64,000 nucleotides of DNA from contig VWZW01000879.1 in assembly GCA_013397115.1 (NCBI GenBank), positions 1,629,600 through 1,693,599 on the forward strand. Direction: 5' to 3'. Position numbers and translations under genes: made by a program. How positions within the stretch are numbered: position 1 is the first letter of the stretch; the number at the start of each line of letters is the position of its first letter. This stretch comes from Edolisoma coerulescens (lineage: Eukaryota > Chordata > Aves > Passeriformes > Campephagidae). Below, in pieces: positions 1-10,743 of this stretch. The notes under the pieces are model-generated. The model worked only from the letters and a program-made list of their open reading frames with translations. It was not told where the DNA came from and ran no database searches.

Positions 1-339
1 CATACAAAATGGATGAAAAGAAACGGAGTGATCAGTGGTTAATTATATTACAATTACTCTTACATGTTATACGATCTTTTACAATTATACTGATACTTAT
101 CATGAAAATCATGTGCACTTAGATAATAATTTTTTGATGAAAAAATTATTGTTAACTGGAAAATACTTTGAATTCTCTTCGTCTAACAGTAGCTTTCATT
201 ATTTCACATAATTTCTTATTAGGCCCTTCAGTTTTGGGGAAATACCAATTTGCAGTACTCTTTAGCAGGGGAGCACACAGTATTACTGTTAACTTCTAGT
301 ATATTACAAGGCAATCACTAAAATTCTGTAGAATCAGCA
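1..339. other. AT-rich unique DNA, nothing recognised
   Basis: This stretch is A/T rich and has stop codons in all frames. I see no repeat family, promoter or exon signature. It directly precedes the tandem repeat that starts near 340. Confidence 0.6.
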
Positions 340-691
340 GATACTGAAGCCTACCAATACTGAAATGCCTTGCTATCTTTAGGTCTTGATTTGTACCAGT
401 ACAAAAAAAAAATTCTTGAGACCGAAGGAAATAAATTTCTATTGAGATGAGGTGTCAATGCCGATCAACATTGATATGGTAATAACCTATTGATATAAGC
501 ACCTTTAGATATGTGTCAAAATTGATTGGTCTCAATGCCTATCCATATCAAAAGGCCTCACTAGCTACAGGTCCTGACTGCTACCAGTATCAAAAAGTTT
601 CTTCAGAACAAAGTGTTTGGATTCTCATAGAGCTTGAAAGGCATTGATGCCTATGAATATCAAAATGTTAACTATAGAGTTCAATGCTTAC
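340..691. repeat. Decayed tandem repeat with 188-bp higher-order period
   Basis: Two successive copies of a unit of about 188 bp can be aligned by eye. GCCTACCAATACTGAAATGC (349) pairs with GCCTATCCATATCAAAAGGC (537). AGGTCTTGATTTGTACCAGT (381) pairs with AGGTCCTGACTGCTACCAGT (569). GTGTCAATGCC (452) pairs with GCATTGATGCC (641). Within each copy a shorter motif resembling GGTnTnAATGCCTATCnATATCAAAA recurs at 42 and then 70 bp. Translated, several subunits give a Y-x-Y-Q-K pattern, but neither the 70-bp nor the 188-bp spacing is a multiple of three, so a surviving coding repeat is unlikely. Related units resume after the CR1 insertion at 1602. The family is not recognised. Confidence 0.65.
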
Positions 692-1601
692 TTCTTTGTG
701 GGTGACATAAACAGCAGGATCAAGTGCATCCCCAGGAAATTTGCTGGTGACACCAAGCTGTGTGGAGCAGTTGACAGCTGGAGGGAAGAGATGTCGTCCA
801 GAAACCTTGACATGCTTGAGAGATGGGCCAATGCAAACATCATGAAGTTCAACAAAGAGATGGGCAAGGTCTACACCTGGGTCATGGCAATCACAGACAC
901 ATCTACAGGTTGGGCAGAGAAGTGATTGAGAGCAGCCCGGAGGAGAAAGACTTGGTGATGGTTGATGAAAAATCCAAAATGAGCCAGCAGTGTGCTCACA
1001 GCCCAGAAAGCCAGCCACATCCTGGGCTGCATCAAAAGCAGTATGGCCAGGAGGTCAAAGGAGGTGCTTCTGCCCCTCTACTCTGCTTCTGTGACCCCAC
1101 CTGGAGTACTGCATACCGTTCTGTGCCACCAACATAAGAAGGACACGGAACTGTTGAGTAAGTCCAGAGGAGGGCCACAAAATTGATAAGAGGAGTGGAG
1201 CACCTCCCTTACAAAGACAGGCTGACAAAATCGGAGCTGTTCAGCCTAGAGAAGAGAAAGGTGCATGAAGACATCATAGCAGCCATCCAGTATCTTAAAG
1301 GGAAGCCAGAGATGGACTCTTTGTCAGTGATAGGACAAGGAGTAATGGGTACAAACTGAAAGAGGGGAAAATTAGGAAAAAAATTCTTTACTAGGGGGTG
1401 GTTAGACATTGAAACAGGTTACCCAGTGAAGTTGTGGATGACCCAAGCCTGGCAGTGTTTAAAGCCTGTTTGGATGAGGCCTTGAGCAACCTGGTCTAGT
1501 GGGAGGTCTCCCTGCCCATGGGAAGGGGGATGGGACTAACCCATCTTTAAGCTCCCTTCCGACCCTTAACATTCTATGACTCTATGTTCTATGATTCTAT
1601 G
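692..1601 (+). mobile_element. CR1 LINE, 5'-truncated, sense orientation
   Basis: This is the 3' part of a chicken repeat 1 (CR1) non-LTR retrotransposon: the end of ORF2 (reverse transcriptase) and the 3' UTR. The order of landmarks matches the CR1 family: the RT active-site box region (739-753), the block around ERWANANIMKFNK (about 818-856), the region reading LGCIKSSMARRS (about 1025-1060), the stretch at 1130-1260 (HKKDTELL and downstream SLEKRK), the 3' UTR (GGGACTAACCCATC near 1532) and the terminal ATTCTATGA-type microsatellite at 1570-1601. The RT box reads FAGD where active CR1 has FADD, so one catalytic aspartate is lost. Several frameshifts and stops break the frame. The short open frames here are fragments of ORF2. 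It interrupts the tandem repeat on both sides. CR1 copies normally lack target-site duplications, and none is obvious. Confidence 0.95.
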
Positions 1602-1800
1602 ACCTACAGGTATAGCCTATCAAGTTTGAAAGGTTTCAGTGCCTATCAAGAGGTATCAAAATTGTTCAGTATCAGTGCCTGTCAATTTCAGGTGTTGGTT
1701 CTCTATTGGCCTTGAATCCTACTGATATCAAAAGATTTCTAAAGACCAATAGAATAGGTGCTTCTCAAGTCAAACAGGTATCAAATGCAATAAAAGAAGA
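1602..1800. repeat. Continuation of the decayed tandem repeat after CR1
   Basis: The motif seen before the CR1 recurs: GGTTTCAGTGCCTATCAAG near 1632, ATCAGTGCCTGTCAATTTC near 1671 and GGCCTTGAATCCTACTGATA near 1708. The subunits are diverged and spaced by about 31-45 bp. This supports an array that was already present when CR1 inserted. The right-hand edge is unclear and fades around 1760-1800. Confidence 0.5.
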
Positions 1801-2105
1801 TTCATTGAAATGTATGGGTTCTACTAAAATTAAATTGACTGTAAGTAAGTATGATGTGGTAACATCCTTTTTGAAACATCAGCTGATAGTGATTTGAAGA
1901 TGGCTTAAAAGCACAGATCCAGATATATCACATATATTCATACAGTTCTGGTAAGCAAGACAGTCCTTATGGTGGACCAAAAACTGTTTTGATAACTGCC
2001 CTGAGAAGACTTGAATTAATACATACTACAGTCAGATGTGAATTTGTCTACTCTACTTAGGCTATTTGGTCTTATTTAGAAATTTACAGGTAATGCTGGA
2101 TCTCC
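1801..2105. other. Unique AT-rich spacer
   Basis: I see nothing recognisable between the tandem repeat and the next CR1. It has no open frame beyond 60 codons of its own and no regulatory pattern that stands out. Confidence 0.5.
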
Positions 2106-2703
2106 TTTCCTCTTTAAATCTCTCCTCTTTTAGTTCAAAACTGTTCCCCCTTGTCCTATCACTATCTGCCAATATAAAATGTCCCTTTCCCTCTCTTTTA
2201 TAATCTCCCTTTAAGTACTGGAAGGCCAAAATGAGGTCTCCCTGCTGCCTTCTCCAGGCTGAACAACCTCAGCTCTCTCAGCTTGTCTTCATCAGAGAGG
2301 CACTCTAGCCCTCAGATCATCTTTGTCACACTGCTCTGGACCCACTCTAACAGATCCTCATTTTTCTTGTGCCGAGGACCCCAGAGCTGGATACAACGCT
2401 CCTGGTGGGGTATCCCAAGGGCAGAATAGGGTAAGAGAATCACCTCCCTCGACCTGCAGGTCACACTGCTTTTGATGCAGCCCAGGATGCAGTTGACCAT
2501 CTGGGCAGCAAGTGCACACTGCTGGCTCATGTCCAGCTTTTCATCTACCACAACACCCAGTTCCTTCTCTGCAGGGCTGCTTGCAATGAGTTCTCCTCCC
2601 AGTCCATACTTATGTCTGGGATTACCCTGACCCAGCTGCAACACCTTGCACTTGGATTTGCTGAACTTCCTAAGATTGTCATGGGCCCACTCCTCAAGTT
2701 TGG
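2106..2703 (-). mobile_element. CR1 LINE fragment, antisense, lacking both ends
   Basis: Read on the minus strand, this covers the C-terminal part of CR1 ORF2. Recognisable blocks are LEEWAHDNLRKF, KCKVLQLGQGNPRHKYGLGG, DEKLDMSQQCALAAQ, ILGCIKSSVTCRSREVI and LWGPRHKKNEDLLEWVQ. About 120 codons remain open from 2703 down to 2312, more than in the neighbouring sense copy. The fragment starts just downstream of the RT active-site box, and its far end (near 2106) stops inside the 3' region, with no terminal microsatellite. It is thus truncated at both ends. Its frame gives no sign of current function. Confidence 0.93.
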
Positions 2704-3600
2704 TGCTTCTACTCCAGACTTTGAGAATTGCAGTGGAATAAGGGAAGGTAACTGAATCTTTAAAATAAACACACATAACAGATCATGGCTCTGAAACAAA
2801 AACATCAGCCATAAGAACAAAGAGACTAATTTTCAAAGGCACTAACAGACATATTTCTTTTTAAAGCTTCTATCATACATCATTTTCATGTGTCAGTCAA
2901 GGAAAATGTGAAAGAAGAAACCTCTTTCCCTCTCTATAGTCAAAACAGTAAGAGACAGAAAATGAAAGAAGAAAGGATTAGAGTCTTCTTCAAAGTAAAT
3001 GGTATCTGTGAAGAGCCTAAGACTGAAAAATAAAGTCATGAAATACAACATATTTGAAAAAAATATGCTCTTAAGAATGAACATAATATTGAAGAACCAT
3101 ATTTTTATTTGTCTCCTCTATTAATGACATCAAAAAAGTTTGAAGGACAGACTGATGATTCAAGGCAAAAAGTAATACAAACAAAAGGTAAACAAATAAA
3201 AAGTTCTTTTTATTTCTTTTATATATGTCTGCTGTTGGAGTCAGCTTTTTCAGAAAGAAACACGTATAAATAACCCTGAAAACATTATTGCTGTTAAAGC
3301 AAGTTTTCTTCTAGGGTTTAAAAAAATTTGTGGACAAATCCTTTAAATAATGTCAGTTCTGTTTTTCTGTTTCATCCTTTTTTCTAGCTGAAATTATTCA
3401 TGAATAAATACTGGTTTTGCTAGTTTATTCGTTTTGTAAATCTTGAAAGAACATGCTTTAGTTGCTTGTAAACTTCTTCCTTTTGGTTAAAGTCGCAGAT
3501 TGATAAATATGTTTTCTGAACTGCAGATGACTAAAAAAAATTAAATCAGAGGATTAATGCCTTATTCTTGATCCACAATGTGCCTGAGGAAGAAAATTGC
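2704..3600. other. AT-rich unique DNA, nothing recognised
   Basis: This stretch has many A and T runs and frequent stops. I see no repeat family or exon. Confidence 0.55.
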
Positions 3601-3602
3601 CT

Positions 3603-3660
3603 CAATTGAATGTCAATGGCAAAACTCCATTGACTTCAACAGGCCAAGATTCAGTCCTTG
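3603..3660. repeat. Ancient hairpin-forming repeat fragment (CCATTGACTTCA type)
   Basis: GTCAATGG (3612-3619) and CCATTGAC (3628-3635) form an inverted repeat; with one gap the arms extend to about 12 bp. The 16-mer AACTCCATTGACTTCA at 3623-3638 recurs exactly at 14430-14445. From memory, similar palindromic words are widespread in turtle, crocodile and bird genomes, which suggests an old amniote interspersed repeat, but I cannot name the family. Confidence 0.4.
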
Positions 3661-5566
3661 TTCTTTGCCATTTTACTGATATAAAAATTCAAATATTGTA
3701 TCTTCTGATACAAGGCCAAGCTCAGAAAATCATGACTTTTTGAAAATCAAATAAGAGAGGGGAAAAATCATTTTTGCTAACTAAGTGAGCCCTTAGAAGT
3801 GGAATCAATGTTTTCAGACATTTTTCATGCCACTTGCCTTTCATTCTTAGGTAAAAGTAGTTTTCTTCTATCACTCTCAGTATTTTTGTGTCCTGTGCAC
3901 CGGGGCTGCAAATCCATACTGAGCCTTAGCTCTCAAGGTTATTGCCTCAAATCTGGTCAAGCTCAGCAATGACTGTACACTGTCACCATCTGACAGCTGC
4001 TTAGGGTCTGTGTGAAACACCCCATGGGGTCAGTGCAGTCCTGGGCAGATGCTGACTATGATATAAAAAGTATGACCAGAAATTACATTAACAACTCTAT
4101 GATTTTCCAGGTGGCAAAGCACTGAGTAAGCTGCAGCTCACAGAATTACTCTGGCACCTCCAGGGTAGCCCCTTTGGCCAGAAATGTGGGTTCATTGGTG
4201 AATCTGGTATGAAACCTTGAAGCGAACCAACACAAACTGGTGAAGGATTTTATTGTCCAAGGATGCCAGGCTAGCACCTTTCACCGCCACTAGAAATTGC
4301 ACACGAAGTTACACATGAAGTAACGGGTCTCAGCACTTTGGCAGGGCACTATTTTACTTTACAACGCATCCAGGGGGTCTGAGCTCTGAACTCTCAGGCC
4401 CTGGGGTAAACTAAGTGAAAAACTCATTTTAGAAAGTAGCATGTTAAGCTAATAAAAATAATTTTTAAATCTTTCCACTGAGCTCTGGAGCAGCCATCCT
4501 GGGTAATGGATGGCTGCACAGCTGCCTGGCAAAAATCACAAGCTCTCCCACTTTCATGTGGGCAAAATGGGAGAGGCACAGCAGACTGATTTGAAAGATG
4601 CTGACAACACCTCTATAAATATGCAACTGACTTTTCTCAGTTTTCTTTGTTGTCTCAAACAACTGCTGAATGATTTTTCAAGTAAATTTCACACTATTCT
4701 TCAGACAACTCATTCAGCTCATTTGGCTTTATTTATTCATTCCTTGCTAGTAGACGTGTCAGAGATGAGCAACTCAATACAAATAGCAAAACAAATACAC
4801 AAAATGAAAATCTGAAGATAAGGATAAGGAAAAGAAAGAAGTTTTTGTGTTTCCTTGATCCCACTGGCAAACCCAGAGGAAAGTGGACAGTCCTGTCCCT
4901 GGATGATGGCTGAAAGAGGGATTCTCATGGCAGAGTGAGTTCTTAATTTCTGCGGTTTGCCATCCACCTGCCTGGGCACACAGCTGAAGACATCACTACC
5001 TGGTAATTTCATCCAACATTCCACTTCTGTGATTCATCTAAATTTCATAGTGTAATAAACCCTCCCTAGACACATTAGCACCACTAGATTAGAATATTTT
5101 ACATTTACATTTGTTATCTTGGGGAGAGCATTAGTATTTTCTAGTCAATGTAATTTACATGAATGCAAGATAACTTTCAGTGTGAAATACTCACACTGAA
5201 TGTATCTGGAGGTAATAATAGCTATGAACTTCACTTATTTGTTATCTCCTACAGGTAGATTACACTTTCTATTAATAAGAATAATCCACAATTCTGAGAT
5301 TGTGCTTCAACACAATACCTTTGATAAACATTACCCAGGTGCCAATTTTCTTTTTCACTGTAAGCAGGTAGGTCAACAGTGATGCTGTAACACTGCAATC
5401 TGTAAAATCTCTGCTCCCCATGCTTCATCCCTGCAGAGAGCTGACTGCTGGGTATCCTTCATTTACCCATCCAAGGAACAGGAGACCATTGTTTAGCTTA
5501 ATAAAATCTCTGCAGCTAGGACTAATGCTTGCCACGCCCAGTGGACACAAATGTTACCACAGATTG
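3661..5566. other. Unique non-coding DNA
   Basis: No repeat family or gene is recognised. Open frames at 4510-4815 (+) and 4737-5024 (-) overlap each other in part on opposite strands and have no domain signature, so I treat them as chance. Confidence 0.5.
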
Positions 5567-5628
5567 CATCAAACCCACCAAAAACAAACAAACAAAAATA
5601 ACCCCATACCAAACAAACAAAACCACTT
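5567..5628 (+). repeat. A/C-rich simple tract (AAAC-type)
   Basis: This is a 62-bp run without any G on the + strand, with several ACAAACAAAC-like units. It is a smaller version of the tract at 7766-7977. Confidence 0.8.
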
Positions 5629-7725
5629 GTAGATAAGAAAAGTTTGAATAAAACTCAGCACTTCTTCCTCTCGGTTTCTCCCACTTCTTTTCTGCTGTCT
5701 GTGCTCTTCCCAAACTCCTCTCCTGGGCGCCTTCTTGGATCTTCTCCCACTCTTATCTTGGAGCTACCACTGGTGCCACTTCTGTGAGGAAGCCAGTGCT
5801 GTCCAGTTACTCGGATGGCAAGCCTTCTCATCATCAGCTGAGGCTCTCTTTGCTGTGCCAGGGTGTGAAAGTACCTCTTCTGCATTTTATACTCAAATAG
5901 AGCCCCGACAGCTCCATATCAACTTACATCTTGTCTTGGTCATTTTGAACAAAATGCCCCACTGGGGACACTTAAGACATGCAAATACTTCTGTCAGTCC
6001 CATAGGGCTCAGGTGTTACAGCCAGATAACCATCACGGGCAAGTCGGTGGGTGTTGGTCTGATTGCCAAGCGATTCCACTAATGGGCAGGGATCAAAAGG
6101 ATCTCCCCGGATCACCCAAGCAGAACCAAGACCCTCAGAACTGCATTAAGAAACAATAAAGGGATTCAACTGTGGACACAAATCCTGTGCAACTGTAGCC
6201 ATTGGTTTTTACCTGTGGCTGTGGAACAGGGGCCACAGGGAGGAGGGGATCACACACTACTTTTAAGAGGCCTGTGAAATCCAGTTAAGGAAAGCTAAGC
6301 CCACAACTTACCTATGGGAACATTCTTAAAGGGCTCACAAACTTACAAAAGCACCAGTACTGCTGGACTGCATCTCTCTGGGATACAAGCCCATCATTTT
6401 ATTTATTTGTAATGGTAAAGGTAGGGGGGTCGAGGTGTGCCTCTCCTGGGGAGGATGCTTGTATTAGAGCCGTTGAGTATGTGACTACTTCCCTCTTTGC
6501 TTTTCAGTCCTTGATGCAATATTTTCTTCCTATTTTTTAGCTATTTTATTGCTATCTTCAAAAGGAGGAAAAAACCACAAATTATCCAAGCACTTAGACA
6601 TCTTTAGATGCTACAGTTCAATAGCAGTTTACTGCCATTTTGGTAAATTGTGCACAGCAGCAAGCCACAATTAAATGAAATCTTCATTCTTAATGTCTAT
6701 ATGTCTCTAAGATAAGAGCGCAGTTTTACTCTCTTCAGAATACTCTATATCTTTATTAAATGCACATGTCATTACAACATAAAAAGACTGGCTCCTCAAG
6801 CAGATTCTGAAAGATGGCTGCATTTATTTTGCTCTCTGCCTCAGATGACAACCAGAAATGCCTAGAGCAAGATTCTGTTCCTGGTAAATATTGAGCAAAC
6901 TGGGACACTTCTCTGTTTGCAGGTCTATCCCACGAACTGGCACTTGGCTTGTAGATTTGGGATGGGGGGCCTGGGGAAGGAATAAAAAATACACAAGGGG
7001 AAACAAAGCCCTAACCAATAAAACCTCACCAGTACTCTCCTCACCCCACTTCTTGAAAAATCCACTTGCTTCAAGCTGTGTCCATAAATGCAGTGAAATA
7101 CTCCATGCTTAAGTGTCCATCATATTTCTAATCCATCAGACTCAGCAGCATCATTTCAAAGAGATGGAGACACTTGATAGGAAAGAGCTGATCCTCCACC
7201 TCAGTATGGCATGACTGTGTTGGAGAAGCTGGGACAAAATGACCATGGAAGTAGTGCTTGTCAGTTTGCCATCCCTGTCTTGTGTGAACAGGGAGCACTG
7301 TAGAGAAAACCTACCCCAACCTCTGCTCCCAAATTCTGTCTTGTGTGTGTGCCTGTCTGAGCAGTAGTTCAAGCACCAGCACATACTAGCTGACCTCCTG
7401 CGGAAGCTGGGTGCTGCATTATCCTTCCTGCAGGGAACGGCATCCCTGCAGGAGCCTGCCATTAGCACCCAGGCGAGAAGGGGAGCCCAGCTGAATGCAG
7501 AACTGACCTGCAACACATTTTTATCATAGATGTCCACCACTGCGGCATGCAGGGGAGTATACAGTGAGAAACATGGGCCTGAGATTTGCCTCTTCAACAC
7601 AATCCTTACCTCAGAGCAGCTCAAGAGTGGCCACTTAATTCCCTTGATGATTTCCTGAAAGACTTGAGGAGCTATCTGTGCTCAGGGCAGGGAAAAATGC
7701 ATATAAGCTCCATATGTATTTCTCC
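5629..7725. other. Unique non-coding DNA
   Basis: I see no recognised element. There is an isolated AATAAA near 6154-6165 but no CCAAT or TATA box arranged as in an LTR. The region is interrupted only by low-complexity words such as TTTATTTATTTG near 6399. Confidence 0.45.
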
Positions 7726-7765
7726 TTTTTTTTTACTTTTTTTGCTGACCAATATTCTTATACTG
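7726..7765. repeat. Poly(T) stretches facing the A-rich tract
   Basis: T-runs at 7726-7734 and 7737-7743 precede an A-run at 7768-7780. Together they could pair as an imperfect hairpin with a loop of about 25 bases. Confidence 0.5.
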
Positions 7766-7977
7766 CTAAAAAAAAAAAAACCAAAACCAACCAACCAAAA
7801 AAAAAACCCAACCAAACAAAAAACCACAACTAACAAACAACCCCCAAACCAAACAATAAAAAACTCACCCAATAACAATAACTACAACAACAAAAAACCC
7901 CAAAACAAAACAAACCAAAATTCCCCAAACAACCAACACCCATAAAACAAACCACCTCTCCCCCTCAAAAAATCCCA
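7766..7977 (+). repeat. 212-bp G-free, A/C-rich tract
   Basis: From 7766 to 7977 the + strand has no G at all and only scattered T. It begins with an A-run and continues with irregular units such as CCAAAACCAACCAACC, ACAACAACAA and CAAAACAAAACAAACC. The complementary strand is therefore C-free and G/T rich. The open frames that cross it (Lys/Asn/Pro-rich or Phe/Gly/Trp-rich) are composition artefacts. A likely origin is expansion and decay of a poly(A)-like or AAAC microsatellite; no retroposed body is recognised next to it. Confidence 0.85.
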
Positions 7978-9472
7978 GCAGAATTTCATTGGTTCCATAG
8001 GAGAATAACAAAATAGATAGCCAGTCTTGGGAGATCCTGATCTCCCTCTGCAAGGTGCAGAGTACCAGCAACCACACAGGGCAGCCACAGGGTGAGAGGT
8101 GATGACCAGCACATTTAAGACCTTCAAGGGTAGGGTCGATCCCGAGCAAGCATCACTGTGGCAAACTTGGGGCTTTGGAGGAGCTCAAAAGTTAGAGCTG
8201 AGCAAGACAACGCAAGAACCAATGTTTCCACACTGACAGTTTGGTATAATCAATTTACAGCTGTGACGAGCAACTGCTGGGCAGCGTGGTGTTCTGCAAA
8301 GTAAGGAGCTCCTGACAAAAAGGCATAATTTTCACACAAACCAGAAAAATGAAGAGTTGCCTTCCAGATAGCTCTAGCTGACTACAGGGAACACCAAAGT
8401 GAGCAGCCTATTTATTATATTGCATCTGACATTATGAGAGCCTGTGTAATGTAATTATCCATAAAAGTCCCAACAGTCTGCCAATTGTTCCTCACAGGTA
8501 CACTTGTTTTTAAGATAGCTTTTCTAGACATCCATTACTTACAGCTTCCTGCTTGCCTTTATCTGTTCTGTAAACATTATTTTGCCATGAACAACTGAAT
8601 AAAAAGATTTTGAAACCACACACAATCTACTGGTTTAAAAATATACATGTATTGTTACTGCTATAATTTTTTTTTAAATTTAATTATCTGTTTAGATAGG
8701 ACACTTGATGTATATATAACTTATCCTCATTGTTATGCTGGTATGGAAAATTTCATTAGCAGGCAGTGGGCCTTACTCTGGACCCAGGGAAACACGGAGG
8801 CCTGGCCTTTATTCTTCCGACCTCTGTAGCTTTACTGAGGAGTATAAGGAGCTGTGCTTTTGCAAGGAAAGAGGGATCTTGCCCCATGAGATTCATCGAT
8901 ACACCCTCTTAGGGTTCAAAATCTGATTCACAGAAGAGGACCATTACTCTTGGAAAAATGAATACAAGGAAGAGGGTTATGGTCAGCAACAGACTGAGAC
9001 AGTAAAGGCTCAAAATGGCCCCCATTTAAAGAGGCTTTGGATGGTGAGAATGTTCTGAAATGTATGAGTAACCTGTTGCTGGTTTATGCTATTTCAGACT
9101 GGCTTTTTTCTTCATTTTATGAATTGAAAGGCACCACCGCTACCTCCTCTGTGTCATTTCCCACTTCTCTTGTTTCAGATCCTGCTCCCCCCTCAGCATG
9201 CTGCCTTTTGTCGATCTAATTCTAAGACAAGAAAGTCTTTATATCTCATAAGAAGCCTATATATTTAAATTGGAGTTGTGATTCTTTATGGGCCTCTGGT
9301 AACTTAAAAGTATTCCTAAAATTGCGTTATACTGCACTTGATACTTAGAGTTGCCCTTATGAGACCCACTGGATGTACATTATGTGCTTGTACACATCCA
9401 GCTGCCCCCCATCTGAAACTGAATGGACCTTCCAGATGTATAGGCCTTCATACACATTAACAGTGGCAAAGT
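7978..9472. other. Unique non-coding DNA
   Basis: I see no repeat family or exon. The sequence turns AT rich around 8560-8720, with TATATATAAC near 8710. Confidence 0.5.
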
Positions 9473-9589
9473 AATAGAATCATAGAATGGTTTTGGTTGG
9501 AAAGGACCTTAAAGATCATCTAGTTCCAATTTCCCTGCCATGGGCAGGGACACCTTCCATTAGACCAAGAACCCATCCAGCCTGGCTTA
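9473..9589 (-). mobile_element. CR1 LINE 3' end, antisense
   Basis: TAGAATCATAGAATGGTTTT at 9474 is the reverse complement of the CR1 terminal microsatellite and 3' UTR end. It is followed by the conserved GGAAAGGACCTTAAAGATCA block and CCATGGGCAGGGACACCTTC near 9538. Only the last 115 bp or so of the element are present. A small internal deletion removes the segment usually found after TAGACCA. This short antisense copy is severely 5' truncated, as is typical for CR1. Confidence 0.92.
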
Positions 9590-10384
9590 GTCAATCTTTG
9601 AATTCATTCTCTGCTTTCCAATTATGTTTCCTCTTATTAAATATATATAAAGAGAGGACTCAGATGCTTCTTGCTGCACATAGTGTCATGCCCTTGTAAA
9701 CCACACCTGCTGTGTGAGCTGTCCTTCCCTGCTGTAGGAGGGCATTGGGTAAGATTACTTTCTGAACACAGTATTGGCACCAGCAAAGCCCTGCTTTGGA
9801 CTGAAAGAAAGCGCATCAAAACAAAAAGATATTGAGGGAGGAAATCTCCCAGCAGCAACTATGGGACCAAAAGCATACTATCTCACAAGATATATGCTTC
9901 TTTTGGTGTGCTGTGTGCTAATCCCTACAAGTGTTCTATAAATGGAATGATAGCTAAACAGGAGCAAATCTTAAGAATAACTCAACTGTTTCAGAATCTC
10001 ATTATATTTTTAACTCAATTTCATTCTTGTTCAAACTCCATGCCAAAAAGCAGCCAATTCAAGGCTGCAGGCAGCCTTGAAAAACACTTAAAAATGGAAG
10101 AAAATGGAAGATACATACCAAAAAATTGATCCAAAAGGCAACATTTCATCCATCTATTTTATCCCCAAGCATTTCAGAGGCAATTCTGTCTAGTGCATAG
10201 GAAACCATAAACTCATTTAAGAGCAGGGCTGTGGCAGTGACCCAGTCAGCCTTTGCTCTCCAAATGAATAAAGATGAGAGCTGGGGGGATTTTCCTGCCA
10301 GGGACAGCGCAGAGGAGGAATCCAGCCTCGCTGCTGAGTCATGCTGAGAGCAGCACTGTGAGCTGGCCCTGCCCCTGAGACCCC
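9590..10384. other. Unique DNA with one GC-richer end
   Basis: No element is recognised in the first part. The last 200 bp or so (about 10190-10384) are GC richer and directly precede the putative LTR; part of it may belong to the LTR, because its left edge is uncertain. Confidence 0.4.
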
Positions 10385-10743
10385 TGTGTGTGGAAATCTT
10401 CTCCCACAAGTCCCTCCTTCAAGTTACTTGCTGTCCCAAGAATGCGATAAGACTCCGGACACACCGTCCTGTTACTGGTCTGTTTGAAAGATGTTCCTCC
10501 CCAAAATCCCTGTTATCTGTAAATGGCCATTCCAATGGTATTTAAGGGGGCTGCAAACGACCCCCGAGGCTCCTTGCGCTCTCTCCGTTCAAGAAATAAA
10601 CACAAACTGCTGTTACAAGGAGCCCCTCCCTGTCTCCTTTGTCTCCGCAGCTCGCTGAATCCACCATCGGCTCACACCAGCCAAAAAGGGGAAGCCAGAA
10701 AGCAAACAGTCTCACCTAGCTGCAGCTGTTCCACTGCGGGACA
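10385..10743 (+). mobile_element. Putative solo LTR of an endogenous retrovirus
   Basis: The segment has the signal order of a retroviral LTR. CCAAT lies at 10532-10536, a TATA-like TATTTAAG at 10539-10546, a GC-rich presumed start near 10568, and AATAAA at 10595-10600 about 30 bp further on, followed by a pyrimidine-rich U5-like segment that ends in GGGACA at 10743. A TG at 10385 could be the left end, giving about 359 bp. I could not find a matching target-site duplication, primer-binding site, gag or pol, so it would be a solo or truncated LTR. The family is not recognised. An alternative is an unrelated promoter-like sequence. Confidence 0.5.

Noticed and set aside
644..1186. Three overlapping + strand open frames and one minus frame as separate genes
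   Set aside because: The + strand frames are pieces of CR1 ORF2 broken by frameshifts; the minus frame is the shadow of that sequence.
5760..6200. Possible second LTR (AATAAA near 6160)
   Set aside because: No TATA or CCAAT box stands in the right position and no U5-like end was found.
7508..7578. Minus-strand candidate exon bounded by AG and GT, containing a TPLHAAV ankyrin-like word
   Set aside because: The donor (CAG then GTCAGT) is good, but the acceptor has no polypyrimidine tract, the exon would be only 71 bp, and nothing else of an ankyrin repeat is seen nearby.
7586..8149. Open frames across the A/C-rich tract
   Set aside because: The Asn/Lys/Pro-rich and Phe/Gly/Val-rich peptides are composition artefacts of a G-free repeat, which rarely forms stops.
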